A stretch of DNA of 14,148 nt, taken from Lachnospiraceae bacterium (GTDB lineage: Bacteria > Bacillota > Clostridia > Lachnospirales > Lachnospiraceae). Of the stretch, positions 1 through 7,211 are shown piece after piece (positions within the stretch are counted from its first letter, which is position 1; each line of letters begins with the position of its first letter). A program made the position numbers and the translations under genes. Location: contig WQST01000040.1 in assembly GCA_009787745.1 (NCBI GenBank), positions 1 to 14,148 of the forward strand, given 5' to 3'. The notes beneath the pieces were generated by a model, which had not been told where the DNA came from, did no database searches, and saw only the letters and a list, made by a program, of their open reading frames with translations.

Positions 1-1468
1 TTACACCATATCCGCTTTTCATGGTAGATCCGTTTGCTGTTGGCACTTTAGCATCAGGCCTAACTGTACTTGAAGCGGAAAGGCTTGCGGTATATATATC
101 TAAAAAGAAGTCATACCAACCGTTATCCACCCATTTGCCAAAATCAACCCACCTACCAAAGTCGTAGTTATAGCCATAATCATGCCAATACCCGTTATCT
201 ACATAAGAGCCGCTTACCCATTGCCAGTTTGACACCCAGCGAACATCACTAACCCATCTGACATCAGCAACCCAGCGCCAATCAGCTTCCCACTCCCAAA
301 ATGGATGCCATCTTGCCCACCAGACTGTCCACCTTGCTGATGTTTTTTGCTCTTTACTCGGCGCGGAAACCGCACTGAAACTATTATTTCTGTCATCTGC
401 TTTCGGGTCAGGTGGCGGGTTTTGGTCGAGGTCTACGATTTTCGCGGTGATACGGTTGGTACTTAATGTCCCCTTATTCGTATTGACCGAAATCGTTACA
501 ATCTGTTCAGTCATGGGTGTAGTCCATTTGCACCAAACAACCTGACTTTCTCCGGCGGGAATGACGATATTGTTCATCGTATATGTTCGCCCGGCTGCAT
601 TAAAGGTAACGGTTGCAGGGCTGTCGGGGTTTATTTCTCGTGTTGTACTTAAAAAGACCGCCGTTATGACTTCGGTGTTTACCCGGTATTCTATATCATA
701 AGTTTGTGGTTCTGGTGTTGTTTCAAGTTCTGCATATGTGACTGTCCCCAAGCCTAAATAAGTAAGGATTGTATCATTTGATTGTCTGCCGGTTGTTGTT
801 CCGCCATAAGCCGGAAACCCTAAGTCCGGGCGCTCAAGGAACATCGCAAGAGGTAGGTTTTGATGTGATAAGCTTACCATTTTACTCCTAAGACCGCCGC
901 TCAACTGTTGGTCGTATAAGGCGGCTTCATGAGCGGTCATACCGAAATTAAGACCTTGAAACTTAAAATATGCAATCGGTTCTATCAGCAATTTATATCT
1001 GCCGCTTGTGAGAACATCGAAAGATATACCAAAATCACTAGCAATCATCTTTGCCGCTCCCTCGGAGCAAAAATAAGCTTTGATTGCTTCCATGCTTGCT
1101 GTGACACTTGCACTACTAATAATTCGAGGTAATGCTGTTTCGGGATTTTTATAATTGTATAAACTAGCCATCAGAGCAATTGAAGTTCCGTTTCGGTAAT
1201 GGATTTTAGAGCGTTTTCCAAAATGAAAGATACTATCAGGAACTATATTCGTATAATCAATCGGCGTCCCCATGACTGACTCGGTTAGTGCATCAACTAC
1301 CGATACCCTCACTCCGTCATGTCCAGGTGTCCATGTATCGGTACTTGTGCCGCTTCCCATATCTCCGCCGCCACCGTCTACGTTTGAATCGCCAACCGCA
1401 AAAGCTGTTGCTTGTAATGAAAGCAACATAATAATTACAGTCAATAAAGATATTATTCTATTTTTCAT
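1..1468 (-). CDS. Secreted Trp-rich surface protein (3' end outside window)
   Basis: The frame is open for 489 codons from ATG at 1468 to the left edge and has no stop, so the C-terminus is missing. The start follows GGGAGA with a short spacer. Residues 1-24 are a signal peptide (Lys/Arg start, hydrophobic core, TAFA end). A Gly-rich linker follows (about 30-41), then a globular part of unknown fold (about 50-245), a probable beta domain (about 255-347), a Pro/Asp linker (349-358) and an unusual Trp-rich stretch (380-451) with 16 Trp, containing short repeats such as RWVSDV and later WVDFGKWVDNGW. It is the last visible gene of the Tad-type pilus block and lies downstream of a terminator-like hairpin. 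I infer an exported surface protein, perhaps a pilus-associated adhesin. I do not recognise a named family; the export call is firm, the role is not. Confidence 0.8.
   Translation of the reverse strand, partial: MKNRIISLLTVIIMLLSLQATAFAVGDSNVDGGGGDMGSGTSTDTWTPGHDGVRVSVVDALTESVMGTPIDYTNIVPDSIFHFGKRSKIHYRNGTSIALMASLYNYKNPETALPRIISSASVTASMEAIKAYFCSEGAAKMIASDFGISFDVLTSGRYKLLIEPIAYFKFQGLNFGMTAHEAALYDQQLSGGLRSKMVSLSHQNLPLAMFLERPDLGFPAYGGTTTGRQSNDTILTYLGLGTVTYAELETTPEPQTYDIEYRVNTEVITAVFLSTTREINPDSPATVTFNAAGRTYTMNNIVIPAGESQVVWCKWTTPMTEQIVTISVNTNKGTLSTNRITAKIVDLDQNPPPDPKADDRNNSFSAVSAPSKEQKTSARWTVWWARWHPFWEWEADWRWVADVRWVSDVRWVSNWQWVSGSYVDNGYWHDYGYNYDFGRWVDFGKWVDNGWYDFFLDIYTASLSASSTVRPDAKVPTANGSTMKSGYGV
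116..331 (-). repeat. Trp-rich coding repeats in the surface protein
   Basis: Codons for residues 380-451 of the surface protein encode 16 Trp, often spaced two or six residues apart. The clearest DNA-level repetition is an imperfect 18-nt unit near 232-279, encoding six-residue steps of the type RWV-(S/A)-DV. A second, looser set near 115-155 encodes D-(F/N)-G-x-W-V-D steps. The repeats keep the reading frame, so they are protein repeats and not a mobile or CRISPR-type array. Confidence 0.65.
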
Positions 1469-1483
1469 GCGTTTCTCCCATGC

Positions 1484-1510
1484 AAAAAGAGCAAGCCCGA
1501 AAGCCTGCTC
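1484..1510 (-). terminator. Intrinsic terminator-like hairpin between last two genes
   Basis: On the minus strand, GAGCAGGC and its partner GGGCTTGCTC form a stem of about eight pairs (one G-T) around a small loop, immediately followed by five T. It lies after the stop of the DUF6550-like gene and before the ribosome site of the surface-protein gene. It could end most transcripts or act as an attenuator that lowers surface-protein expression relative to upstream genes. No separate promoter is evident between it and the ATG at 1468, so readthrough is the likely source of surface-protein mRNA. Confidence 0.65.
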
Positions 1511-1532
1511 CTTCTTATATGAATATTCTACA

Positions 1533-2093
1533 TTAATATCCGATTATTTTATTCCAATCGCCGTCTGATGTTGACACTTCACCTACTGAGGTACTTGGCA
1601 CAGCCCACCCGAAACCGGGAACATATACTTCGCCCTTTTCATTAGTGGAACCGCCTTTAGGCTCTTCCGGTGCTTTTCCTGTTACCGGCGGCGTGGTTAC
1701 ATCCGGTTTTTTAGTTGGGTCTTTAAGCGCGGGGTCAGCTTCTTCATGCGCTATCACATCTTCCGGTGTCACTGAATCGCTGTTTTCTTCTTGAGGGGCA
1801 GTATCAGGTAACTCAGGCGGTTCGGGTTTATCCGCTTCTTGTGTGAGAGCGATTTCATCAGTATTATCAGCCGATTCTATCGGATCAGGTTCGGTAATTG
1901 CAATGGGTGTTATTTCTGATTCTTTTTCCGCAGAATTAATATCGTTTGCGGTGATATCCTCCATTATTTCATCAGATATCGTACTGGTATCTACATATTT
2001 CGGCGGCTGTGATAAGATGAAAATAACCCCGATAAGTATAACTGTGATAGTCAAAAGTCCTAAAATAGTCATCATTTTTTTAGTTTTAATCAT
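1533..2093 (-). CDS. Membrane-anchored acidic/proline-rich protein, DUF6550-like
   Basis: A 186-residue protein starting at ATG 2093 behind a strong AGGAGG site. Residues about 7-28 form one N-terminal transmembrane helix after a Lys-rich start, so the rest should lie outside the cell. Residues about 35-150 are low-complexity and rich in Glu, Asp, Pro and Thr, a likely disordered stalk. The end carries a motif (GEVYVPGFGW, then DGDWNKIIGY) that I associate from memory with DUF6550, a family of Clostridia mobile elements; that assignment is not checked. It has its own candidate promoter upstream and precedes the surface-protein gene. The stalk-plus-conserved-tail layout suggests a spacer or anchor for an extracellular structure, but the function is unknown. 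Confidence 0.75.
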   Translation of the reverse strand: MIKTKKMMTILGLLTITVILIGVIFILSQPPKYVDTSTISDEIMEDITANDINSAEKESEITPIAITEPDPIESADNTDEIALTQEADKPEPPELPDTAPQEENSDSVTPEDVIAHEEADPALKDPTKKPDVTTPPVTGKAPEEPKGGSTNEKGEVYVPGFGWAVPSTSVGEVSTSDGDWNKIIGY

Positions 2094-2117
2094 AAGCTTC
2101 CTCCTGTTTATAATTAA

Positions 2118-2131
2118 ATAACGTATGTTAT
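2118..2131. promoter_or_regulatory. 14-bp inverted repeat in leader
   Basis: ATAAC-GTAT-GTTAT is a perfect 5-bp inverted repeat with a 4-base centre in the leader between the candidate promoter and the ribosome site of the DUF6550-like gene. It may be a second operator half-site or chance in AT-rich DNA. Confidence 0.25.
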
Positions 2132-2142
2132 GAATCTGTTTG

Positions 2143-2162
2143 AGTATATTTTACAATATACT
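2143..2162. promoter_or_regulatory. 20-bp palindrome (candidate operator)
   Basis: AGTATATT-TTAC-AATATACT is a perfect 8-bp inverted repeat with a 4-base centre. It covers the proposed -10 box of the minus-strand promoter, a typical place for a dimeric repressor site. It has no following T tract, so it is not a terminator. No regulator gene is visible in the window. Confidence 0.45.
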
Positions 2163-2176
2163 ACGATAATCGTCCA
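2148..2176 (-). promoter_or_regulatory. Candidate sigma-A-type promoter for DUF6550-like gene
   Basis: On the minus strand TGGACG (-35, 4 of 6 matches, 2171-2176) is followed after 17 bases by TAAAAT (-10, 5 of 6, 2148-2153). It lies in the only sizeable intergenic gap (2094-2244), which supports a separate transcription unit for the last two genes. The call rests on consensus matching alone. Confidence 0.4.
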
Positions 2177-2244
2177 GTCGCAATAGCGCACAAACTTTTG
2201 GCTTCAATCATTCATCTACTCGTTAAAAGCGCATAAAAGTAGCA

Positions 2245-2796
2245 CTAGAACTTCGGAATCCAACCTGCCTTACAATTTAGCTTAATCTGCATTGGCGGTA
2301 AGTTCGACCACCCAAAAGAAAGCGGTACTTCAAGAAAAATAGTAGCCTCGGCACTAAATTTTTGTGAACTGCTTGGGTCTGATGGAGTAAATGGAGCGTT
2401 CTTGATATCAATTTTAAGCTGTGAAATACGATACTCCATTACATCATCGTTTGCATACTTAATATAATATGCACCATCTCGCTTTAAGCCTAAGAGTGTA
2501 CTAAGTCTGGAGTACACATTCCCGGTATTTAGTTGCTCGCCAAACCCGCTACCCTCATTGACATACCCGCCGCTATACCCTTCGCGGAGTGATTGATAAA
2601 CCTCAGAATAATTTCCAGTGGAAACCGAGATAATGGCTGACTGTACGCTATCCCTAACCCCCTGTACGATTATCATAAGCCGTAAATACTCAAATGCTCC
2701 GCATGAAATAATAACGATCGAGAGAGCGATGGCAATCCCCAAAGGGTAGGACATAGCTTTTTTACTTTTTAGGATTTTTTTAACTCGTTTCATCAT
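2245..2796 (-). CDS. TadE-like pseudopilin
   Basis: A 183-residue protein with a short Lys-rich N-terminus, then a prepilin-type hydrophobic helix (starting near AMSYPLGIAIAL, about residues 14-35), then an extracellular domain with a Gly/Ser-rich middle and a C-terminal beta-rich part. This layout fits TadE/TadF minor pilins, which are handled by the TadV peptidase and assembled by TadA, TadB and TadC. The start is uncertain: TTG 2802, ATG 2796 and ATG 2793 all lie just after GAGG; I chose 2796, whose ATG overlaps the preceding TGA stop. It ends the tightly packed Tad block. The cleavage point is unclear because the usual Gly before the helix is absent (Ala is there). Confidence 0.7.
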   Translation of the reverse strand: MMKRVKKILKSKKAMSYPLGIAIALSIVIISCGAFEYLRLMIIVQGVRDSVQSAIISVSTGNYSEVYQSLREGYSGGYVNEGSGFGEQLNTGNVYSRLSTLLGLKRDGAYYIKYANDDVMEYRISQLKIDIKNAPFTPSDPSSSQKFSAEATIFLEVPLSFGWSNLPPMQIKLNCKAGWIPKF

Positions 2797-3248
2797 TTCC
2801 AATAAACCTCGCTCTTTCCGGTCGCTTTCGACGTTAGTGTAATTGGGAATGAGCCAAAGTTAAAGAATCCGATATCATAACTTAGAGTAAGCGTTACCGT
2901 AGCTTCTTGATTTAGCTGAACATTGCCGATTCTACTCCAAGATATATTAGGTGAAATACCGATTTGCGTTTTTAACTGATTTGCCCGTGATGTGGTTTCG
3001 CTACCGACTCTACCAATAATTTCAAACTCACGGACAATCTCATCTGCAAAGGTATCAAGCTGATTTTTCATAATAAAAACAGGAAATACTTTGACCGCAA
3101 GTGCTACGAAAAGCATTATTACTAAAACAGTAACAACCACATCCACATACCCCTCGCCTCGTTTCGATTTTAGCGTATTTAGCATAATTTCCATTTTTTT
3201 CAGAAACGAATTATGTTCACTATTAACTTTTCTAAATATTTTTTGCAA
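2793..3248 (-). CDS. DUF4320-type pseudopilin
   Basis: A 151-residue protein, probably from TTG at 3248, five bases after a consensus AGGAGG; an alternative GTG at 3254 would overlap that site. After a charged N-terminus comes a prepilin-like segment, KRGEGYVDVV, and one long hydrophobic helix ending near KVFPVF, then a beta-rich outer domain ending GKSEVYWK. From memory this matches DUF4320, found with Tad-type genes on Clostridia mobile elements. It likely serves as a minor pilin or pilus-base component, processed by the prepilin peptidase encoded at 8016-8471. It lies between TadC and the TadE-like gene. The EG-Y-V-D motif recurs in the small protein at 13094-13345. Confidence 0.75.
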   Translation of the reverse strand: MQKIFRKVNSEHNSFLKKMEIMLNTLKSKRGEGYVDVVVTVLVIMLFVALAVKVFPVFIMKNQLDTFADEIVREFEIIGRVGSETTSRANQLKTQIGISPNISWSRIGNVQLNQEATVTLTLSYDIGFFNFGSFPITLTSKATGKSEVYWK

Positions 3249-3257
3249 AGCCACCTC

Positions 3258-4130
3258 CTAAAATAAGTTTCCAAAAGCTTCGAAAATCTCCACTCCAATA
3301 ATCGCAAGGTACATAAATAAAAAGCACATTAGCATATAAAACGAATACTTTTTGATTTTACCGGGTCGTTTCATGGCAATCATCTTAAGTTTTTGGATTT
3401 CAAGCTGCTTTAGGTCATGTGCGAGCATCTGAAAATATACAATTCCGTTATCACCACGCATGACAGCAATCAGACCACGTATAACGTCAGATAGCTGAGA
3501 ACTACCCATTCTGGCCTCAAATCTTTGAAGCGCCGTTTCATGGGAACCCGATTTCATATCGGCAATAGTTATCTCAAGTTCTGTCCAAAACGCGCTACCC
3601 GCATATTTTTGATAAGTTTCAAAAATGGATAAGATATCCCGGCTTGCCTTTAACTCCTGCGTTAAGGTATTAACGAAACGGGGTAATTCCGATTCAATCT
3701 TTTCCCGTTTATTTTTTACGGTTTCATCAGCCGCCTGATATTCCTTAAAAAACACCGCAACCGCCAAAAGCAAGAAAACCGGTGTCGCAATCGGAAATAA
3801 TAATAAACACGGTATAACAAGAATTAGTATTAATCCCGCCTTGACGATAGCCTTTGCCGTATAGACTTCCGGCGACATATTTATATCCGCTGATTTAAGT
3901 GTTGCTATCATCTTTCGCTTTTTGTAATCGTTTATCCTGATAAAGATAGACAGCTTTACCGCAAGGTCAAAGACAATTGCTTCAAATGATTTAGCTTCTT
4001 TTTTTTCCCTGCGCGTTACAGCAATTACTGCTTTGGTGGTCGCAAGTGTCGGAACCTTAAGGATTCCGGCAAGAATAAAATAAGTACCTATTCCAAAAAA
4101 CAAGAAAAACGGAATGAGTATTCCTAACAT
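3258..4130 (-). CDS. tadC: TadC-like pilus assembly membrane protein
   Basis: A 290-residue membrane protein with a hydrophobic helix at the N-terminus (about 1-25), a helix pair at about 90-130, a soluble helical region containing a T2SSF-like stretch (about 140-230, with ELPRFVNTLTQELKASRDI) and a final helix at about 255-285. This is the layout of GspF/TadC inner-membrane platform proteins, which work with TadB and the TadA ATPase. The ATG follows GAAGGTG at good spacing. It lies next to the TadB-like gene, the usual arrangement. The TadB/TadC split between the two paralogs rests partly on gene order. Confidence 0.8.
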   Translation of the reverse strand: MLGILIPFFLFFGIGTYFILAGILKVPTLATTKAVIAVTRREKKEAKSFEAIVFDLAVKLSIFIRINDYKKRKMIATLKSADINMSPEVYTAKAIVKAGLILILVIPCLLLFPIATPVFLLLAVAVFFKEYQAADETVKNKREKIESELPRFVNTLTQELKASRDILSIFETYQKYAGSAFWTELEITIADMKSGSHETALQRFEARMGSSQLSDVIRGLIAVMRGDNGIVYFQMLAHDLKQLEIQKLKMIAMKRPGKIKKYSFYMLMCFLFMYLAIIGVEIFEAFGNLF

Positions 4131-4199
4131 AATTCACCTTCTTTCTAAATTGCCGGGTAGCGGCATAATATAAAATCGCCACCCAAATAAAATAAGCCA

Positions 4200-5129
4200 T
4201 TACCGCCTATACTCAATCGGCCTTGTAAGCCTTATTACCGCCGCCAACGATATAAACAACGCCGCCGCCGAAATAGCCAAAACTCCCTTACAGACAACAG
4301 TATTCATCAGCGTATCAAACCAACTTTTATTAAGGAAGTAGATGAGCGGAATATTCCCGACTAATAAAATCGCCATCGTGATAAATTCCTTCATTGGTTC
4401 ATAGAGCAGAATATCAAGCTCCGCAGATACCACCCGCATATCAGATAGTTTCGATATAATCGGCGTGAGGGTAGTTTTAAGTGTTTTATCTTCCTGACAG
4501 GCAATAACTGCATCAATCCATTCCCGATATACTTCATTTGCGACTTTAAACTTAATGCTTTCTAAAGCAAACCGAAGATCCGCGTTAATTAGGTTAGTCT
4601 GTGCCAGAAAATGCTTAAACACATCACAAACTGGCGGGTTTAAGTAAGATACATTTTCCTCAACCGCTAAGATAAAATTTTCGCTTCGAAGATATGAAGT
4701 CGTGATGATAGAAAGTGATGTTTCAAGTTCCGCATTTAGTTGTTTCTTATAAAAGTTAGCTGTGAACATCACATACCAGAATGGCAACATCGAAAACCCA
4801 ATCGCCATTACCGGTATCATCAGGAAGTTATTAAGCATAAGTGAGAAAAACGTACCGGCGATAAATAAGATAATAGAAAACACCGTCAGCGTCCCGAATA
4901 AATGATTTTTTCCGGTAACTTCTAATATTTCCTTCGTTTCAAGAATTGTTTTCTTTATCCCTTTAACCTTTTTATCGCTAGTCGCTTCTTTTATCATCTG
5001 TGCGAGGGTTTTTTTACGACTACAAAATACTTTTGTAATACTTTCGGCAAACTCAAACGGCGATAAGGAAAGTATCATAAAGCCTCCGGTCACAAGACCG
5101 ATAAATGCCAAAAATAAAAGGATTGTCAC
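4200..5129 (-). CDS. tadB: TadB-like pilus assembly membrane protein
   Basis: A 309-residue protein starting at GTG 5129, which overlaps the TGA stop of the TadA gene (GTGA); GGGAGGTGA lies upstream. It has an N-terminal membrane helix (about 1-22), a charged Lys-rich stretch (38-72), a helix pair (about 77-125), a soluble helical T2SSF-like section (about 130-235) and two more helices near the end (about 240-300). This fits TadB, the platform protein that couples the TadA ATPase to pilus assembly. The overlap implies translational coupling with the ATPase. A 69-base gap separates it from the TadC-like gene. Confidence 0.8.
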   Translation of the reverse strand: MTILLFLAFIGLVTGGFMILSLSPFEFAESITKVFCSRKKTLAQMIKEATSDKKVKGIKKTILETKEILEVTGKNHLFGTLTVFSIILFIAGTFFSLMLNNFLMIPVMAIGFSMLPFWYVMFTANFYKKQLNAELETSLSIITTSYLRSENFILAVEENVSYLNPPVCDVFKHFLAQTNLINADLRFALESIKFKVANEVYREWIDAVIACQEDKTLKTTLTPIISKLSDMRVVSAELDILLYEPMKEFITMAILLVGNIPLIYFLNKSWFDTLMNTVVCKGVLAISAAALFISLAAVIRLTRPIEYRR

Positions 5130-6475
5130 AATTGTTCACCTCCCGCCATTTTATTTAGGATATCTAAGGGTATGCCGTTTTCACGAAGCCTTTTTTGCAA
5201 ACTCGCAGATATCGGATTTACCCGCTCAAACCCGCCTTTGATTGATACCTGACCTTTTGAAACAGCGTTTTCGGTGATGTTATAACGGAATAGGGTACGG
5301 ATTTTCCGTTCGCCGTCCGGCATGATTTCACACTCAGTAATCTCCATTATCTTCCGGCTGTTATCCTCTAGCTTTTTAGCGAACATTACTATCGGGAAGG
5401 CTTCGGTGACAAGGTTATAAAGCGTTTTATCTTGCATATCGTACTTTGTTTTACAGAGAGTAACCATGCGGTTATAAGTGGCTTCACAAGAGTTGGCATG
5501 AGTAGTGGTTATAACAGCGTGACCAGTCCGAGCGGCTTCCTGTGCGGCGAACGCTTCAGCTGATTTCATCTCGCCAACACAAACAATATCGGGGTTTGAA
5601 GTCAGGGCATACTCTAACAACTTTTCCTGATCGATATTCTGCTTCGGGTCATCCGAATACCGCGTAACAGTATGGATAACATTATTAACGACATTACCAT
5701 CGGCATCCTCTTTAACGAGGTCAAACTCCCGACAACCATTTTCAATCGTAAAAATCCGCATATGGTCGGGAATAGTTGTTAAGAGCCAAGCCATTACTGT
5801 GGTTTTTCCACTACCAGTCGCGCCGGTAACACACATTGATAAGCCGTAACGTAAACAGGTCGAGAGAAAATCAAGCATATCGGCAGTGGCGGTTTTACCT
5901 TTGATAAAGTCTTTCCTTCCAAGCTGTTTTGGGTTTACAATCCGGATTGAAGCGGCTACCCCTTTATCCTCATCAGTAATGGGGTTTCCAAGAACCGTAA
6001 TCCGTATTCGGTTAGATAAATGCCCGCGGACGATTGGCTGAGAGTAATCGAGAATCATTCCCGATTGGTGAAGTACCCGGCGAATTACATCAATAGCATG
6101 ACTAGGGCTATTAAAATGCTCACTGGCCGGTAAAATTTCACCGTTTGAATAAGTTATCTTTACATCTTTCCATGAGTTTACGCTGATTTCCTCAACATCT
6201 TTTGAAAAAAGGTACTGTGTCAGGAATGAAAACTCAGCCATCTCAACATACAACCGCTCGATTAAACCATCAAAGTCAAAACCATCAACAGCGATCTGAT
6301 AATCGGTTAAATATTTGGCGATATACGCGCATATCTGCTTTTTTTGTTCATCGGGGTTTTCGGCTATTAGGGTCGAGAATTTAGAAGAAATATATTCCTG
6401 TACTTCACTTAAGACTTCGGGGAAAGGTTTCCTGATACCGTCGTCATCAAAAAATAAGTTATATTTCCTATTCAA
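5126..6475 (-). CDS. tadA: TadA/CpaF-family pilus ATPase
   Basis: A 449-residue cytoplasmic secretion ATPase that powers pilus assembly at the TadB/TadC platform. Visible motifs are Walker A GATGSGKT (218-225), Walker B with catalytic Glu (DIVCVGEM, 296-303; Glu302) and the following His box TGHAVITTTHA (317-327). An Arg-rich stretch (SIRIVNP, 176-182) sits before the P-loop as in the family. The length is usual for CpaF/TadA. The start is TTG 6475, nine bases after GGGAGG, overlapping the end of the TadZ-like gene by 8 bases. VirB11 ATPases of type IV secretion share this fold, but the surrounding Tad genes and the CpaF-like N-terminal domain favour TadA. Confidence 0.93.
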   Translation of the reverse strand: MNRKYNLFFDDDGIRKPFPEVLSEVQEYISSKFSTLIAENPDEQKKQICAYIAKYLTDYQIAVDGFDFDGLIERLYVEMAEFSFLTQYLFSKDVEEISVNSWKDVKITYSNGEILPASEHFNSPSHAIDVIRRVLHQSGMILDYSQPIVRGHLSNRIRITVLGNPITDEDKGVAASIRIVNPKQLGRKDFIKGKTATADMLDFLSTCLRYGLSMCVTGATGSGKTTVMAWLLTTIPDHMRIFTIENGCREFDLVKEDADGNVVNNVIHTVTRYSDDPKQNIDQEKLLEYALTSNPDIVCVGEMKSAEAFAAQEAARTGHAVITTTHANSCEATYNRMVTLCKTKYDMQDKTLYNLVTEAFPIVMFAKKLEDNSRKIMEITECEIMPDGERKIRTLFRYNITENAVSKGQVSIKGGFERVNPISASLQKRLRENGIPLDILNKMAGGEQL

Positions 6476-7211
6476 TATCGAATACCTCCCTTGTCATTTT
6501 TTTAATTTCGGCATTATACTTTTTAGCATCATTACCGGATAAAGCTTCGAATAACTTCGCCGAATAAAACTGCGGTTCTATTTCATTCACATGGTTTAGC
6601 GTGTAGATGATATCGCAGTATACCGAACTAAACAGGGCATCTTCCTGTAAAGGCTTAATGTTTGACAGCACCTTGATATGTTCATTAGCTTTAAATTTTG
6701 CTCTTGATATAAGCGGAAGGTGTGAAGAAAAATAAGAGTACGCTTTAAGGTCAGCATTTAGAAGCCTTAACACCTTATCGGCTTGCTGTAAGGCAATCGT
6801 TGTAAAGCCGTCCTCTGTAAGTACGCTTGAGCAGTCGATAATAATATAATCCGCTACTTGCCTAAGTTCCTTTAGAAACTCTGTAACCCGTTCCGCTAGA
6901 AATTCAGAATAAGTGAAAATATTATCGCCGTTTTTATAACCCATCACGGCGACATAATCATGTTTTGGATACGGAATGACGGTCTGCATAATATCCAGTT
7001 GCTTAATATGCGGCTTTGATAATAAGCTTCCAAGTGTCCGGTTTTTTACATCCATTCCCGGCATAATGGTCGATAGCATAGGACAGAAGATATCTGCAAA
7101 GACAATAATTACGTTCTTCTTCATTGCTTCAAGCTCTTTTGCCAGCTTCATTGAGGTGACAGTTTTACCACTTGAGGGGCTTCCCCAAACGGCAATGATA
7201 TTATTCTCCAT
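6468..7211 (-). CDS. TadZ/CpaE-like P-loop ATPase
   Basis: A 247-residue MinD/ParA-type protein. The P-loop is GSPSSGKT (10-17), lacking the first Lys of the canonical deviant Walker A (KGGxGKT). FAD near 38-40 fits the A' motif, and YIIIDCSS (122-129) is the Walker B strand. In Tad systems TadZ/CpaE localises the assembly machine at the membrane; the usual N-terminal receiver-like domain is absent here. The ATG at 7211 follows GGAGGTGG and overlaps the end of the CpaB-like gene by 11 bases. Its place between CpaB and TadA is the standard Tad order. ATPase activity is uncertain given the changed P-loop. Confidence 0.8.
   Translation of the reverse strand: MENNIIAVWGSPSSGKTVTSMKLAKELEAMKKNVIIVFADIFCPMLSTIMPGMDVKNRTLGSLLSKPHIKQLDIMQTVIPYPKHDYVAVMGYKNGDNIFTYSEFLAERVTEFLKELRQVADYIIIDCSSVLTEDGFTTIALQQADKVLRLLNADLKAYSYFSSHLPLISRAKFKANEHIKVLSNIKPLQEDALFSSVYCDIIYTLNHVNEIEPQFYSAKLFEALSGNDAKKYNAEIKKMTREVFDIE

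Noticed and set aside
116..331. Possible CRISPR or minisatellite array
   Set aside because: Repeats are short, imperfect, in frame and without unique spacers; they are protein repeats.
929..1568. Plus-strand open frames opposite the surface-protein gene
   Set aside because: They lie antisense to a frame with a signal peptide, no stops over 489 codons and sensible protein composition; they lack convincing ribosome sites or known domains.
4150..4175. Small inverted repeat TGCCG-GGTAG-CGGCA between the TadB and TadC genes
   Set aside because: A 5-bp stem with no T tract is too short to call a terminator or an operator.
4057..4200. 47-codon frame on the minus strand starting at TAATG right after the TadB stop
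   Set aside because: It has a hydrophobic start but only a weak ribosome site, and its second half overlaps the TadC gene in another frame with low-quality composition. It may be a coupling leader, but I cannot support a protein.
5126..6475. TadA-like ATPase as a VirB11 conjugation ATPase
   Set aside because: Its neighbours TadB, TadC, TadZ, CpaB and prepilin peptidase fit the Tad pilus assignment, and Gram-positive conjugation systems usually lack VirB11.
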